This document shows, one piece after another, positions 26,572-35,441 of a stretch of 64,000 nt of DNA (position 1 is its first letter; every line of letters begins with the position of its first letter). The notes below the pieces were generated by a model. It searched no databases, had not been told where the DNA came from, and saw only the letters and a program-made list of their open reading frames with translations. Position numbers and translations under genes: made by a program. This DNA is from Bradyrhizobium sp. OK095. Its GTDB lineage: Bacteria; Pseudomonadota; Alphaproteobacteria; Rhizobiales; Xanthobacteraceae. The stretch lies in contig NZ_FOBX01000002.1 of the NCBI RefSeq assembly GCF_900109945.1, forward strand, positions 744,001 through 808,000. Reading direction: 5' to 3'.

Positions 26572-27420
26572 CTACTCCACCGGCTTCGGCGAGCGCTCCA
26601 GCAGCACGGTCTGGATCCCGCAGGTGCCGTCGCGCACCGTCATGATCCGCGTGCCCGGCTTGCGGCCGTTGCGGACTTCGGTGACGTCGAGGCCGCCAGC
26701 GATCAGGCGGGCGCGGGTCGCGTCGATGTCGGCGACGCGCCAGCTCAGGCCCCAGAGACGGTCATGCGCGACGTCGCCGCCCGCCACGGGACGGCGCACC
26801 ACCTCGACGATCAGATCGCCGCAGCGGAAGAACATCAGCTGGCCCCAATCCTGGTGCGAGCGGTCGAGCGCGAGATCGAGCCCGAGCCGCGCGCCATAGA
26901 GCGCCGCGGCACGATCGGAATCCTCGGTCGTGATCACGACGTGGTCGAGCGCGTCGATCGGCGCGATATCGGTCGCGACCGATTTGGGGCGCTCCTCCGC
27001 AAGCTCGAGGAAGAACATGCGCACGCCGCGCGACAGCTCGGTCGCGGCCCGCGTGCGCTTCCAGTGCAGCACTGCCCCGGTCGCAGCGTCGCTGCTCTCG
27101 ACCTCGGCAACGGGATCAGGCTTCAGCGCCACCCGGTCCAGCCGCCGGTGCATCTTGCCCATGTCTGCGACACGAAAGCACAGGCTGGCGAGCACGCCCT
27201 CCTGGTCATCGAGCAGCGCGCGCATCCGGTCCGCTGCGACACTGAACCCGTGCGGCGCCATCAGCTCGATGGTCATGTTTTCGAGGGTGAACAGAACCCG
27301 GTCGGCGCCCTCGCCGGAATTCTGCCAGGCCGGCGCGCGTCCCAACAGCGTCTGATAGGCTGCCTTGGCCGCATCGATATCCTTGACCAGAGCGACGACG
27401 TGATCGAGGCCGGTGATCAT
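26572..27420 (-). CDS. VOC-superfamily protein (two glyoxalase/dioxygenase-fold modules)
   Basis: A 282-residue protein with two vicinal-oxygen-chelate modules, each opening with a DHVV motif: GLDHVVALVKDIDAA near residue 4 and ALDHVVITTEDSDRA near residue 145. The histidines and later glutamates in each half are candidate metal ligands. ATG 27420 is chosen because GGGAGGG stands immediately upstream and the extra N-terminal frame to 27525 has no family resemblance. It is divergent from the PfkB kinase gene. Possible activities include ring-cleaving dioxygenase, glyoxalase or isomerase. Confidence 0.78.
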   Translation of the reverse strand: MITGLDHVVALVKDIDAAKAAYQTLLGRAPAWQNSGEGADRVLFTLENMTIELMAPHGFSVAADRMRALLDDQEGVLASLCFRVADMGKMHRRLDRVALKPDPVAEVESSDAATGAVLHWKRTRAATELSRGVRMFFLELAEERPKSVATDIAPIDALDHVVITTEDSDRAAALYGARLGLDLALDRSHQDWGQLMFFRCGDLIVEVVRRPVAGGDVAHDRLWGLSWRVADIDATRARLIAGGLDVTEVRNGRKPGTRIMTVRDGTCGIQTVLLERSPKPVE

Positions 27421-27635
27421 CTTCCCTCCCTTCCGATGGGGCCGGAACCTGAAAACCCGAAGGGCCTTTGGCTCCGCCCTGGCACAGCTTGCCCTGCCAC
27501 GGTCGTATTCCGGCGCCTGACGCACCTCAAGCGGCTATGGCCATGGCCTTGCGAATATTTTTCGCGTTTCTCCCGCCGAAGCGGTGCTAAGGTAAGCGGG
27601 CCGGCCGGGACCACCAAGCGCATCACGGACAACCA

Positions 27636-28529
27636 ATGCAGGCTCTCTTTATCGGACAGACCTATATCGACGTCGTCTTCATCACCGACCACATGCCGAC
27701 CGGCGACGAGAAGCACGTGGCAACCGACTACGCGGTCTCTTTCGGCGGCAATGCGGTCACGGCGGCGTTCTGCTGCGCCAAGCTCGGCATCGTGCCCGAT
27801 CTCGTCGCCACCGCGGCCAATGACTGGCTGGGCCGCATGTTCACGGACATGTGCGCGAAATATGCCATCTCGCTGCACGGGCGGAAGGTCAACCAGTCCT
27901 CGCTCTCCTTCATCATGCCCAAGGACGGCAAGCGCGCCATCGTCCGCTGCCGCGACGACGAGCACATTCATCCGTTCCCGATCCTCAACCTCGGCGGCTG
28001 CCGCGTGCTGCATGTCGATGGCCATCAGCCGGATGCCGCGCTCCACTACGCGAAAGTCTGCCGCGAGGCTGGTATCCTTACCTCGCTCGACGGCGGCGGC
28101 TTGCGCACCAACACGCATGAGCTGCTGGAATTCATCGACGTCGCCATCGTCGCCGAGCGACTGTGCGAGCAGATGGACCTCACGCCGGAGAAGATGCTCG
28201 ACTATCTCAAGGGCCGCGGCTGCAAGATCGGCGGCATCACCATGGGTGAGAAGGGCCTGCTCTGGTACAACGAGACCGGCACGGTCGAGACCATGCCGGC
28301 GATGCCAATCCCGCGCGAGCGTGTGATCGACACCAACGGCGCCGGCGACGTCTTCCACGGCGCTTACGTCTATTCGTATCTGGCCCATCCCGGCAAAAGC
28401 TGGCGCGAGCATTTTGATTTTGCCCGCGCAGCCTCGACCTTCAAGATCCAGCGGCTCGGCAACGAGGCCGGCCTGCCGACCCTTGTGGACATCGCCAAAG
28501 TCAGGCACGAGTTCGAGGTCAGGGTCTAG
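27636..28529 (+). CDS. PfkB-family sugar kinase
   Basis: A 297-residue kinase of the ribokinase/PfkB fold. The N-terminus QALFIGQTYIDVV and glycine pair FGGNAVTAA match PfkB signature 1, and DTNGAGDVFHGAY is signature 2 with the catalytic aspartate. It is followed 18 bases later by a ribokinase-like gene on the same strand, so the two are probably co-transcribed. The sugar substrate is not evident. Confidence 0.88.
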   Translation: MQALFIGQTYIDVVFITDHMPTGDEKHVATDYAVSFGGNAVTAAFCCAKLGIVPDLVATAANDWLGRMFTDMCAKYAISLHGRKVNQSSLSFIMPKDGKRAIVRCRDDEHIHPFPILNLGGCRVLHVDGHQPDAALHYAKVCREAGILTSLDGGGLRTNTHELLEFIDVAIVAERLCEQMDLTPEKMLDYLKGRGCKIGGITMGEKGLLWYNETGTVETMPAMPIPRERVIDTNGAGDVFHGAYVYSYLAHPGKSWREHFDFARAASTFKIQRLGNEAGLPTLVDIAKVRHEFEVRV

Positions 28530-28547
28530 GGTTCGCAGAGGCATATT

Positions 28548-29462
28548 ATGGGGCGCGTCTTCGTCGCCGGCAGCATCAACATGGATGTGGTGGCGACCGC
28601 CGATCGCCACCCCAGGGTCGGCGAGACCGTCTCCGGTCAGCAGGTGCTGTATTTTCCGGGCGGCAAGGGCGCGAACCAGGCGGTTGCGACGGCGCGGCTC
28701 GGCGTGAAGACCACGCTGATCGGGCGGCTGGGCAAGGATTCCTTCGGGGCCGAGCTGAGGACATTTCTCGGCGCGCAGGGGGTTGATCTCGGCTCCGTCC
28801 GTGAGGCCGACACGCACTCCGGCACCGCGATCATAACCGTCGCGGAGTCCGACAACACCATCGTCGTCATTCCCGGCAGCAATGCGCTGGTCAGCGCGGA
28901 TGACGTCGCAAACGTCCCGCTGGCAAAGGGCGATGTCGCCGTCAGCCAGTTCGAGATTCCGCTGCCGACGATCGCCGCGTTCTTCCAGCGCGCACGTAGC
29001 GCCGGAGCGACGACGCTGCTCAACCCCGCACCGGCGCAAAAAATGTCCGGCGAGCTGCTCGCGCTGGTCGATATCCTCGTGCTGAACGAGACCGAGCTCG
29101 GCTTCCTCGCAGGCATCGAGCTGTCCGACAGCGACGAGGCCGCAAAAATCATCGCCGTGGCGCGAGGGCTTCGAGCGCGCGAGGACCAGACCATCTGCAT
29201 CACGCTCGGCAAGCGCGGCGTGCTGACGCTCGCTGCCGGCGAAGAGTTTACGGTGCAGGGGCGCGCCGTGAAGGCGGTCGACACCACAGGCGCCGGCGAT
29301 TGTTTCGTCGGCGCGCTCGCCTCGCAACTGGCCGAGGGCGTCGCGTTGCGCACCGCCCTCGCCTTCGCCAACGCCGCTGCCTCGATCAGCGTGCAGCGCA
29401 TGGGCGCAGGGCCGTCGATGCCGACGGCGGCGGAAGTTGCAGCTGTCGTCAGCGCCGGCTGA
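28548..29462 (+). CDS. rbsK: Ribokinase (PfkB family)
   Basis: A 304-residue protein with strong ribokinase character: GSINMDVVA near the start, FPGGKGANQAVATARLG (sugar-binding GGKGANQA), LNETELGFL, and DTTGAGDCFVGALA with the catalytic aspartate. It would phosphorylate ribose or a related sugar at the 5-hydroxyl. It follows another PfkB kinase by 18 bases. Its stop abuts that of the convergent flavoprotein gene so that the two stops form the palindrome TGATCA. No ribose transporter genes are nearby, so the exact sugar is not certain. Confidence 0.85.
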   Translation: MGRVFVAGSINMDVVATADRHPRVGETVSGQQVLYFPGGKGANQAVATARLGVKTTLIGRLGKDSFGAELRTFLGAQGVDLGSVREADTHSGTAIITVAESDNTIVVIPGSNALVSADDVANVPLAKGDVAVSQFEIPLPTIAAFFQRARSAGATTLLNPAPAQKMSGELLALVDILVLNETELGFLAGIELSDSDEAAKIIAVARGLRAREDQTICITLGKRGVLTLAAGEEFTVQGRAVKAVDTTGAGDCFVGALASQLAEGVALRTALAFANAAASISVQRMGAGPSMPTAAEVAAVVSAG

Positions 29463-30683
29463 TCACGCCAGCGCGCTCTTCAGGTCAAAGCTTTCATCCG
29501 CGGCCTGCTCTGGCGTGATCGAACGATCCATGCCGAACAGGCGGCGGCCGAACATGTGCTCGCCGGCGCGATTGACCGACTCGATGCCGAGCAGTTTTTC
29601 ACCTTTGTAGCAGAACGCCGAGAACGCCTTGTTCGCAGGGCTCCCGCGCAGCACGACGCGGTCGTAGCCGGTGGTGAGCCCCGCCATCTGGAGCTTGTCG
29701 TCGCCCTGGTCGCTCCAGAACCAGGGATGGCCATCGTAGGGCTTTTTGTCGCCGGTCAGTCGCGCCGCGAGGCAGCGGGCGTGGTCGGTGGCGTTCTGCA
29801 CCGATTCCAGCCGCAGCGATCCGCCGAAGCGCGGGCTGGCGAACAATGCGCAGTCGCCGATTGCCGAGATGTCAGGATCGGCCGTCGAGAGATATTCGTC
29901 GACGATGATGCCGGCGGCGACCGGCAGCCCCGCCTCGGCCGCCAGCTCGATGTTCGGCAGCACGCCGACGCCAACCACGACGAGATCAGCCGGCAGATGC
30001 CGGCCGTCGCTCAAGGAAACGCCGGTGACCTTGCCGCTGTCGGCCTCGATGGAGGTTGCCTGCACACCGAGGTGAATGCGGATGCCGGCCTCGCGGTGCC
30101 TCGCCTGGAAATACTCCGAGACCTCGGCCGTCACCGCACGCGCCATCACGCGCGGCGCGAGCTCGAGCACGTCGACCTCGAGGCCCTTGATCCGTGCGGT
30201 GGCCGCGAATTCGAGGCCGATGAAGCCGGCGCCGATCACCACCACACGCGTCTTCGACGGCATAATCTTTCGCAGCGCCTCGCTGTCGTCGAGGATGCGC
30301 AGATATTTCACGTCGGGCAGATTGGCATTGGGCAGATCGAGCAGCCGGTTGCGCGCGCCCGTCGCCAGCACGAGATGGCCATAAGCAAGCGTCTCGCCGG
30401 AAGCGAGCAGCACCTTGCGCCCGGCGCGATCGATCGACATCACGCGACCCGCGATCAACTCGATGGTCTGCTCGTGGTAAAACTTCTCCGGCCGGAACAT
30501 CAGGCTTTCCGGCCCGGCGGAACCCTTGATGTAGGCCTTGGACAGCGGCGGCCGCTGATACGGCAGATGCGCCTCGTCATTGATCAGGCAGATGCGGCCT
30601 GAAAAGCCCGCCTGGCGCAGGGATGCCGCGACCTGGTAGCCAGCATGGCCGGCACCGACAATGATCACCGGACCATCCGTCAT
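29463..30683 (-). CDS. FAD-dependent ferredoxin reductase-like oxidoreductase
   Basis: A 406-residue flavoprotein of the rhodocoxin/putidaredoxin reductase group. It has an N-terminal FAD-binding GAGHAGYQVAASLR, a central NAD-binding VVIGAGFIGLEFAA, the ATG motif LATGARN, and a FAD-contacting GDCALF motif. It probably passes electrons from NADH to a ferredoxin serving a P450 or dioxygenase. No such partner is adjacent; the P450 at 11409 is the only candidate in the window. ATG 30695 is an alternative start four codons upstream. Confidence 0.85.
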   Translation of the reverse strand: MTDGPVIIVGAGHAGYQVAASLRQAGFSGRICLINDEAHLPYQRPPLSKAYIKGSAGPESLMFRPEKFYHEQTIELIAGRVMSIDRAGRKVLLASGETLAYGHLVLATGARNRLLDLPNANLPDVKYLRILDDSEALRKIMPSKTRVVVIGAGFIGLEFAATARIKGLEVDVLELAPRVMARAVTAEVSEYFQARHREAGIRIHLGVQATSIEADSGKVTGVSLSDGRHLPADLVVVGVGVLPNIELAAEAGLPVAAGIIVDEYLSTADPDISAIGDCALFASPRFGGSLRLESVQNATDHARCLAARLTGDKKPYDGHPWFWSDQGDDKLQMAGLTTGYDRVVLRGSPANKAFSAFCYKGEKLLGIESVNRAGEHMFGRRLFGMDRSITPEQAADESFDLKSALA

Positions 30684-30702
30684 TGGACAGCCCATTTCCG
30701 CA

Positions 30703-30782
30703 GGACACGAGCGTCACCCATGTCGTCCCCTCTCTCGCTGGTTCTGGCTTGACTTGCCCAGGAGGAGCCGGCGCTCGTGTCC
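30703..30782. promoter_or_regulatory. Spaced inverted repeat between divergent genes
   Basis: GGACACGAGCG (30703-30713) and CGCTCGTGTCC (30772-30782) are perfect 11-base complements separated by 58 bases, in the gap between the flavoprotein start and the enoyl-CoA hydratase gene. This may be a pair of operator half-sites or the base of an RNA hairpin; no regulator gene is adjacent. Confidence 0.35.
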
Positions 30783-30912
30783 GTCCCTCAACAAAGGCAG
30801 CCCCATTTGAGCCTATCGTTCGGCCTCGCGCAAGGGCGGCAGGCGGGGATTGTCTCCCCTCGCCTTCTGCGATTTAGTTGCAGCAACAGACCTCATGCCG
30901 GGGATTACTCAG

Positions 30913-31707
30913 ATGCCAGCTCCCGTCTCCCAGCCCGATGATCCCGCCCTGCTGCGGATCGACGGCCCGATCGCGACCATCACCCTCAACCGCCCCGCCG
31001 CGTTCAACTCGATCAATCTTGCGATCGCGCAAAAGCTCGAGCAGCTCGCGTCTTATATCGAAGGCGACGACGCCATCAGGGTCGTGGTGCTCGAAGGCGA
31101 AGGCCGCGCCTTCTCGGCCGGCGGCGATCTTCAGACGATTGGGGCTGCGGCTGAGGCCAACACCGTGACGCCGGTCGTAGGCCAACTGCTCAAGCACTAT
31201 CATTCCTTCATCGAGATTATCCGGCGCATGCCAAAAATCTCGCTGTCCAGCGTCCATGGCTCGGCCGCCGGCGCCGGCATGGGCCTCGCCTTCGTCACCG
31301 ATCTCTGCATCGCCGCGGACGACGCAAAATTCACGCCGGCCTATGCCAAGATCGGCGTGTCGCCGGATGGCGGCTCGACGGTCGGGATCGTCGGCACGGT
31401 CGGCTCCCGCCGCGCACTGCAGATCTTCCTCGCCGAGGACAATTTTACCGCGCAGCAGGCCCATGAATGGGGCCTCGTCGCCAAGGCAGTTCCCGCGACC
31501 GAGCTGAAGGCGGCCACGCGAAAACTCGCCGAGCGGCTGGCACAGAACCCGCCGGCGGCGATCGCCGGCACCAAGTCGCTGGTCTACCAGGCTGCAACTA
31601 CGCCGGTGAAGCAGCAGCTCGATGCCGAGGAGCACAAGATCATCATGGCGATGAACACGGAGGAGTTTCGCGCTGCCGTGAAGAAATTCACGAGCAAGAG
31701 CAAGTGA
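30913..31707 (+). CDS. Enoyl-CoA hydratase/isomerase family protein
   Basis: A protein of about 264 residues with the crotonase fold. The oxyanion-hole segments are GRAFSAGGDLQ and SVHGSAAGAGMGLAF. At the second catalytic position the motif is VSPDGGST, with aspartate rather than the glutamate of true hydratases, which is more like PaaG-type isomerases. The frame is open from 30850, but ATG 30913 (MPAPVSQ) has GGGG upstream and leaves the usual N-terminal length. It is followed with a GTGA overlap by a histidine phosphatase gene. The substrate is unknown. Confidence 0.85.
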   Translation: MPAPVSQPDDPALLRIDGPIATITLNRPAAFNSINLAIAQKLEQLASYIEGDDAIRVVVLEGEGRAFSAGGDLQTIGAAAEANTVTPVVGQLLKHYHSFIEIIRRMPKISLSSVHGSAAGAGMGLAFVTDLCIAADDAKFTPAYAKIGVSPDGGSTVGIVGTVGSRRALQIFLAEDNFTAQQAHEWGLVAKAVPATELKAATRKLAERLAQNPPAAIAGTKSLVYQAATTPVKQQLDAEEHKIIMAMNTEEFRAAVKKFTSKSK

Positions 31708-32285
31708 GCCGGACTACGCCACCGCGCTCGTTCTGCGGCCTGCGCCACGGCGCGACCGACTGGAACCGGCGGGGACTGTTCCAGGGACGGACCGACACCC
31801 CGCTGAATGAGGACGGTCTGCGGCAAGCGCACGAGGCAGTTAGCATGTTGCGCGGTATCGGCATCAGCCGCATCGTCGCAAGCCCGTTGGTGCGCGCGGC
31901 GCGAACGGCCGAGATCATCGCGGACGCGATCTCGGTGCCGCTCACGATTGACGCCGGCATCATCGAGTTCGATTTCGGCAGCTTTGAGGGCCTCCCCGTC
32001 CGCGACCTCATGATCAAGCACGGCGTCAACTCGGCGACGGGCCTCGTCTCGATCCTGCCCGCCGACGGCGAGAACTGGGACGCCATGACCGAGCGCTCGG
32101 TCCGCTGCGTTTCCGCGTGGCTGGACCGTCATCCCGGTGACCATTTTCTGTTCGTCTGCCATGACGCGGTGATGCAGGGCATGGCAAACGCGCTAAGCGG
32201 CAGCTATTTCAAGAATAGCCACGGCACACCGTTCCGCTACGTTCGCGATGACGCGCAATGGCGCGTCGAGCAGATCATTACTTAG
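31704..32285 (+). CDS. Histidine phosphatase family protein (phosphoglycerate mutase-like)
   Basis: A 193-residue protein with the RHG phosphohistidine motif near the start (GLRHGATDWNRRGLFQGR), a conserved SPLVRAARTAE segment, an acidic IIEFDFGSFEG segment and a second catalytic histidine in FVCHDAVMQG. The start is GTG at 31704, overlapping the upstream stop as GTGA. A longer open frame to 31467 is only an overlap with the hydratase gene. Candidate substrates are small phospho-compounds. The 3' end overlaps the convergent TRAP gene by 8 bases. Confidence 0.85.
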   Translation: MSRTTPPRSFCGLRHGATDWNRRGLFQGRTDTPLNEDGLRQAHEAVSMLRGIGISRIVASPLVRAARTAEIIADAISVPLTIDAGIIEFDFGSFEGLPVRDLMIKHGVNSATGLVSILPADGENWDAMTERSVRCVSAWLDRHPGDHFLFVCHDAVMQGMANALSGSYFKNSHGTPFRYVRDDAQWRVEQIIT

Positions 32286-33618
32286 GGCAGATGTAGCCTG
32301 TCCCCGCAGGCGACTTGAAGCATCCGACCGATTCCGGCAGCACTTTCTGCGGCAGCCACAGCACGACGCTCGGGAAATAGATCGTAAACGCGATGGTGGC
32401 GAAGAACACGACATAGATCGGCAACGCGGCACGCAGCGCCTTGCCAAAGCTGACGCCGACGAATTTCGACGCCATCAGCAACACCAGCCCATAGGGCGGC
32501 GTGATCAGGCCGAAGGCGAGCGTGGCGATCAGCACCACGCCCATATGGACGCCGTTGATATCGCCCGCCTCCGTCAGCGTATTGACCAGCGGCATGAAGA
32601 TGATGATGGTCGGCACCGGCTCGATGAAATCGCCGACCACGGTGAACAGCAACACCATCAGCAGCATGATCAGATGCGGATCGTTACCGGCGATCGAGAT
32701 GATGACGTCGGCGATGTAGCTGGCGCCACGGAGATAAGCGAGCATCCAGCCGAAGGCGTTGGCGGCGCCGATCGTGATCAGCGGCAGCGAGAAGATCAGC
32801 CCGGCGAGGCAGAAATCGTAAGGTATCTTTCGGATGTGGCCGCGGTTGAGCGCGGGGATCACGACCAGGATGATCCAGACCACGGCGACGACGCCGGCTT
32901 CCGTCGGCGTGAACCAGCCGGTCAGAATTCCGCCGAGCAGGATGACCGGGATCATCAGCGGCAGGGCTGCATCGCCGGCCGCGAACACCACCTGCCGCAG
33001 CGGGGCGCGCGGCTTGCGCAGGCCCGAGGGGCCGAAGAAATAGCAATAGATCATCAGGCCAAAGCCGATCATCAAGCCTGGCACCACGCCTGCCATGAAC
33101 AGGCCGGCAATCGAGACGTTGCCGACGGCGCCATAGACCACGGCCGTGATGCTCGGTGGCACCAATGCCGCGATAGTTGAGGCGGACGCGATGATGGCGG
33201 CGATGAAGGCGGGTTCGTAGCCCTCGCGCTTCATCGGGCCGCCCAATGCCCGGCTCATCACGGCGACATCGGCGGTGGTCGAGCCCGACATCTCCGAGAA
33301 GAACATGCTGAAGACGACCACGACCTGCGACAGCCCGCCCCTGATGTGCCCGACCAGCGATACCGAGAGGTTTGCTATTCGCACCACCACATTGGCCGAG
33401 CTCATGAGCTCACCGACTAAAAGGAAGAACGGGATCGCCAGCAGCGCCTCGGAATCGAGGCCGTCAAAGATCTTCTGGATGATCGCGGCGAGCGAGACAT
33501 CCGACAGCAGCGCGCCGATGAACACACCGGCCATCAGCGAGAACGGCACCGGCACGCCGAGATAGCCGAACGACAGGAAGCAGATCGACATCAACGCCAG
33601 GACGATGGGTGCGCTCAC
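32278..33618 (-). CDS. dctM: TRAP transporter large permease (DctM-like)
   Basis: A 446-residue membrane protein with about 12 hydrophobic segments and DctM signatures (VPFSLMAGVFIGALLS, MFFSEMSGSTTADVAVMSRAL, IEPVPTIIIFMP). It forms the sodium-coupled translocation channel. The ATG overlaps the small-subunit stop by 4 bases. Together with dctQ and dctP it belongs to an operon headed by an IlvD/Edd dehydratase, which suggests a sugar acid as substrate. Confidence 0.93.
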   Translation of the reverse strand: MSAPIVLALMSICFLSFGYLGVPVPFSLMAGVFIGALLSDVSLAAIIQKIFDGLDSEALLAIPFFLLVGELMSSANVVVRIANLSVSLVGHIRGGLSQVVVVFSMFFSEMSGSTTADVAVMSRALGGPMKREGYEPAFIAAIIASASTIAALVPPSITAVVYGAVGNVSIAGLFMAGVVPGLMIGFGLMIYCYFFGPSGLRKPRAPLRQVVFAAGDAALPLMIPVILLGGILTGWFTPTEAGVVAVVWIILVVIPALNRGHIRKIPYDFCLAGLIFSLPLITIGAANAFGWMLAYLRGASYIADVIISIAGNDPHLIMLLMVLLFTVVGDFIEPVPTIIIFMPLVNTLTEAGDINGVHMGVVLIATLAFGLITPPYGLVLLMASKFVGVSFGKALRAALPIYVVFFATIAFTIYFPSVVLWLPQKVLPESVGCFKSPAGTGYICPK

Positions 33619-34193
33619 GGCTGCGCCCTCATTTGTGCTTCGGTGACGACGGGGGCAATGTCCTCGTCCGGCGGCTCGGGATGATCAAATCCGTTGCGCA
33701 GGCCGTTGACGAGCTGCTCGATGGTGAACAGGCCGATCAGCACGCCCGACAGCGGGATGATCGCGTAGAGCGAGGCGATCGGCGTGCCCGACGGCAGCCG
33801 AAAACTGCCGAAGCCGCGGAGATAATTCTGATAGCCGTACCAAATCAGGCAGAAGGCGACACCGAGCACGACCATGCGGATGATGATTTCGACGATCACC
33901 CGCGGCGTGCCGTGCATCGCCTCGGAGATCGCGGTCAGATAGAGGTGATCGTTGCGCCGGGTCGCGGCTGCCGTCCCCACGAAGATCGCATAGATGAACA
34001 GCGTCGATGTGACCTCCTGAAGCCATAGCCAGGGATGGCCGATGGTGCGGGTGACGATGTCGGCAGTCACCGACAGCGAGAAGCCGAAGCAGAGCACGCC
34101 GCAGAGGATCATCAGCGCAAGCTCGAGCCAGTCGAGCCCTCGCCATTTCAGGTGACGCTGGCGCTGAACGAGCAGTTTGTCGGCGATGGGCAT
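33615..34193 (-). CDS. dctQ: TRAP transporter small permease (DctQ-like)
   Basis: A 192-residue membrane protein with four hydrophobic segments (beginning LALMILCGVLCFGFSLSV). The segment GHPWLWLQEVTSTLFIYAIF matches the DctQ consensus in which a tryptophan precedes a glutamate. It partners the large permease and overlaps its gene by 4 bases. It is separated from the binding-protein gene by 192 bases containing a palindrome. Confidence 0.9.
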   Translation of the reverse strand: MPIADKLLVQRQRHLKWRGLDWLELALMILCGVLCFGFSLSVTADIVTRTIGHPWLWLQEVTSTLFIYAIFVGTAAATRRNDHLYLTAISEAMHGTPRVIVEIIIRMVVLGVAFCLIWYGYQNYLRGFGSFRLPSGTPIASLYAIIPLSGVLIGLFTIEQLVNGLRNGFDHPEPPDEDIAPVVTEAQMRAQP

Positions 34194-34265
34194 TTACGTC
34201 CTCGTCGTCCCGAAGCTATCGGAAGTGACAGCTCGGAAGCTGCCGATCGTGCTCGGCCTGCGTGG

Positions 34266-34368
34266 TTCGAGACGCCCGCCTGCGGCGGGCTCCTCACCAT
34301 GAGGGTCTAAAATCTCGCCGCGAAACGAGACCTCATCCTGAGGGCCCGCCGGAGGCGGGCGTCTCGAA
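34266..34368. repeat. Dispersed palindrome inside the TRAP operon
   Basis: TTCGAGACGCCCGCC (34266-34280) and GGCGGGCGTCTCGAA (34354-34368) are perfect 15-base complements, with additional inner pairing (CCTCACCATGAGG / CCTCATCCTGAGG region). It occupies most of the gap between dctP and dctQ. Such a hairpin can stabilise the upstream message and raise binding protein over permease levels. Confidence 0.82.
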
Positions 34369-34385
34369 GGATGGCCACAAGCGGT

Positions 34386-35381
34386 CTAATTGATCGACCG
34401 GATCAAATTCTTGATCTTCTCGGCGTGCGGGCCCAGCTCCTTGGCGAGCTTGTCGAGATAGGGATCGGCGATTGCCGCGAAGCTCTTCTTGTCGACGTTG
34501 TCGACGATCTTGACGCCCAGCTTCTTCAGCTTCTCGGCCGCGGCCCGCTCGAGGTCGAACGCCTTCGCCGGCTCCTTCGTGCTGACCTCGTTGGCCGCGG
34601 TCTGCACCCAGCCCTTCTGCTCGGCCGAGAGGCTCTGCCAGAGCTTGTCGGAGACGAACACCAGCGCGTTGTTGGCCTCGTGCTCGGTGATGTTCAGCAC
34701 CGGCGCCACCTCGTAGTGCTTGTTGACGAGGTAGACGTTGATGCTGTTCTCGGCGACATCGACCACGCCGGTTTGCAAGCTCGTGTAGACGCTGCCGAAC
34801 GGCATATGCACGGTCTGGGCGCCATAAGCCGGGAACATGGTGTCCTCGGTCGCCGTCGCCTGCACGCGGATCTTCAGGCCCTTGATGTCGCCGACATTGT
34901 GGATCTCCTTCTTGGAGTACATGTGGCGAACGCCTTGCGATCCCGTCCCGATGAGGTGCAGGCCCTGCGTGGTCTCGTCGATCATGGTCTTGAGCGCTTC
35001 GAACACCTTCGGGTCAGCGAGACCTTTGACCACATGTTGTTCGTCGCGGAATAGATAATGCAGGGACATCACACCGGCCTGCGGCGAGATCGTCGCGGTG
35101 TTGGCCGAGGAGACGATGGAGAATTCGACGTCGCCAGCCTTCACGAGCTGGAGAACCTGCGGCTCCTGCCCGAGCTGCGCGCCGGGATACTGGTCGATGA
35201 TCATGGTGCCCTTGCTCAATTCCTTGAGCTTGTCGGCAAAGAGGTCACCAGCGATGGAATAGCCGGTGTTGCGCGGCTGGTCGTAGGCAAAGCGATAATG
35301 CTTCACCTCCTGTGCCGACGCGCCCGTGACGAAGAGAACAGCGGCCGCAGCCACCAACCCACGCATGGATCGTGCAATCAT
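34386..35381 (-). CDS. dctP: TRAP transporter solute-binding protein (DctP family)
   Basis: A 331-residue periplasmic protein with a Sec signal (MRGLVAAAAVLFVTGASAQ). DctP features include the NTGYSIAGDLFADKLKELSKG opening and the ligand-carboxylate arginine in KGLKIRVQATATE, the position that pairs with an organic acid. GGGGG lies just upstream of the ATG. It follows the IlvD/Edd gene by 60 bases on the same strand. A sugar acid such as a hexuronate or aldonate is the likely ligand. Confidence 0.92.
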   Translation of the reverse strand: MIARSMRGLVAAAAVLFVTGASAQEVKHYRFAYDQPRNTGYSIAGDLFADKLKELSKGTMIIDQYPGAQLGQEPQVLQLVKAGDVEFSIVSSANTATISPQAGVMSLHYLFRDEQHVVKGLADPKVFEALKTMIDETTQGLHLIGTGSQGVRHMYSKKEIHNVGDIKGLKIRVQATATEDTMFPAYGAQTVHMPFGSVYTSLQTGVVDVAENSINVYLVNKHYEVAPVLNITEHEANNALVFVSDKLWQSLSAEQKGWVQTAANEVSTKEPAKAFDLERAAAEKLKKLGVKIVDNVDKKSFAAIADPYLDKLAKELGPHAEKIKNLIRSIN

Positions 35382-35441
35382 CGTTTCCCCCTGTTTTATC
35401 GCCCGCCGCTTATGCGGTCTGGCGTTCGTTCGGGTGGTTGA

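Noticed and set aside
26488..28326. A 612-codon plus-strand frame covering the VOC gene and part of the PfkB kinase
   Set aside because: It overlaps two genes with clear family motifs, begins in a dispersed palindrome and encodes low-complexity Arg/Ser/Pro-rich sequence.
27417..29327. A 636-codon minus-strand frame opposite the two sugar kinases
   Set aside because: It is antisense to two PfkB kinases with intact catalytic motifs and has no domain of its own.
29460..29465. TGATCA formed by the two abutting stop codons as a regulatory palindrome
   Set aside because: Six bases of symmetry arise automatically from two facing TGA codons and carry no evidence of function.
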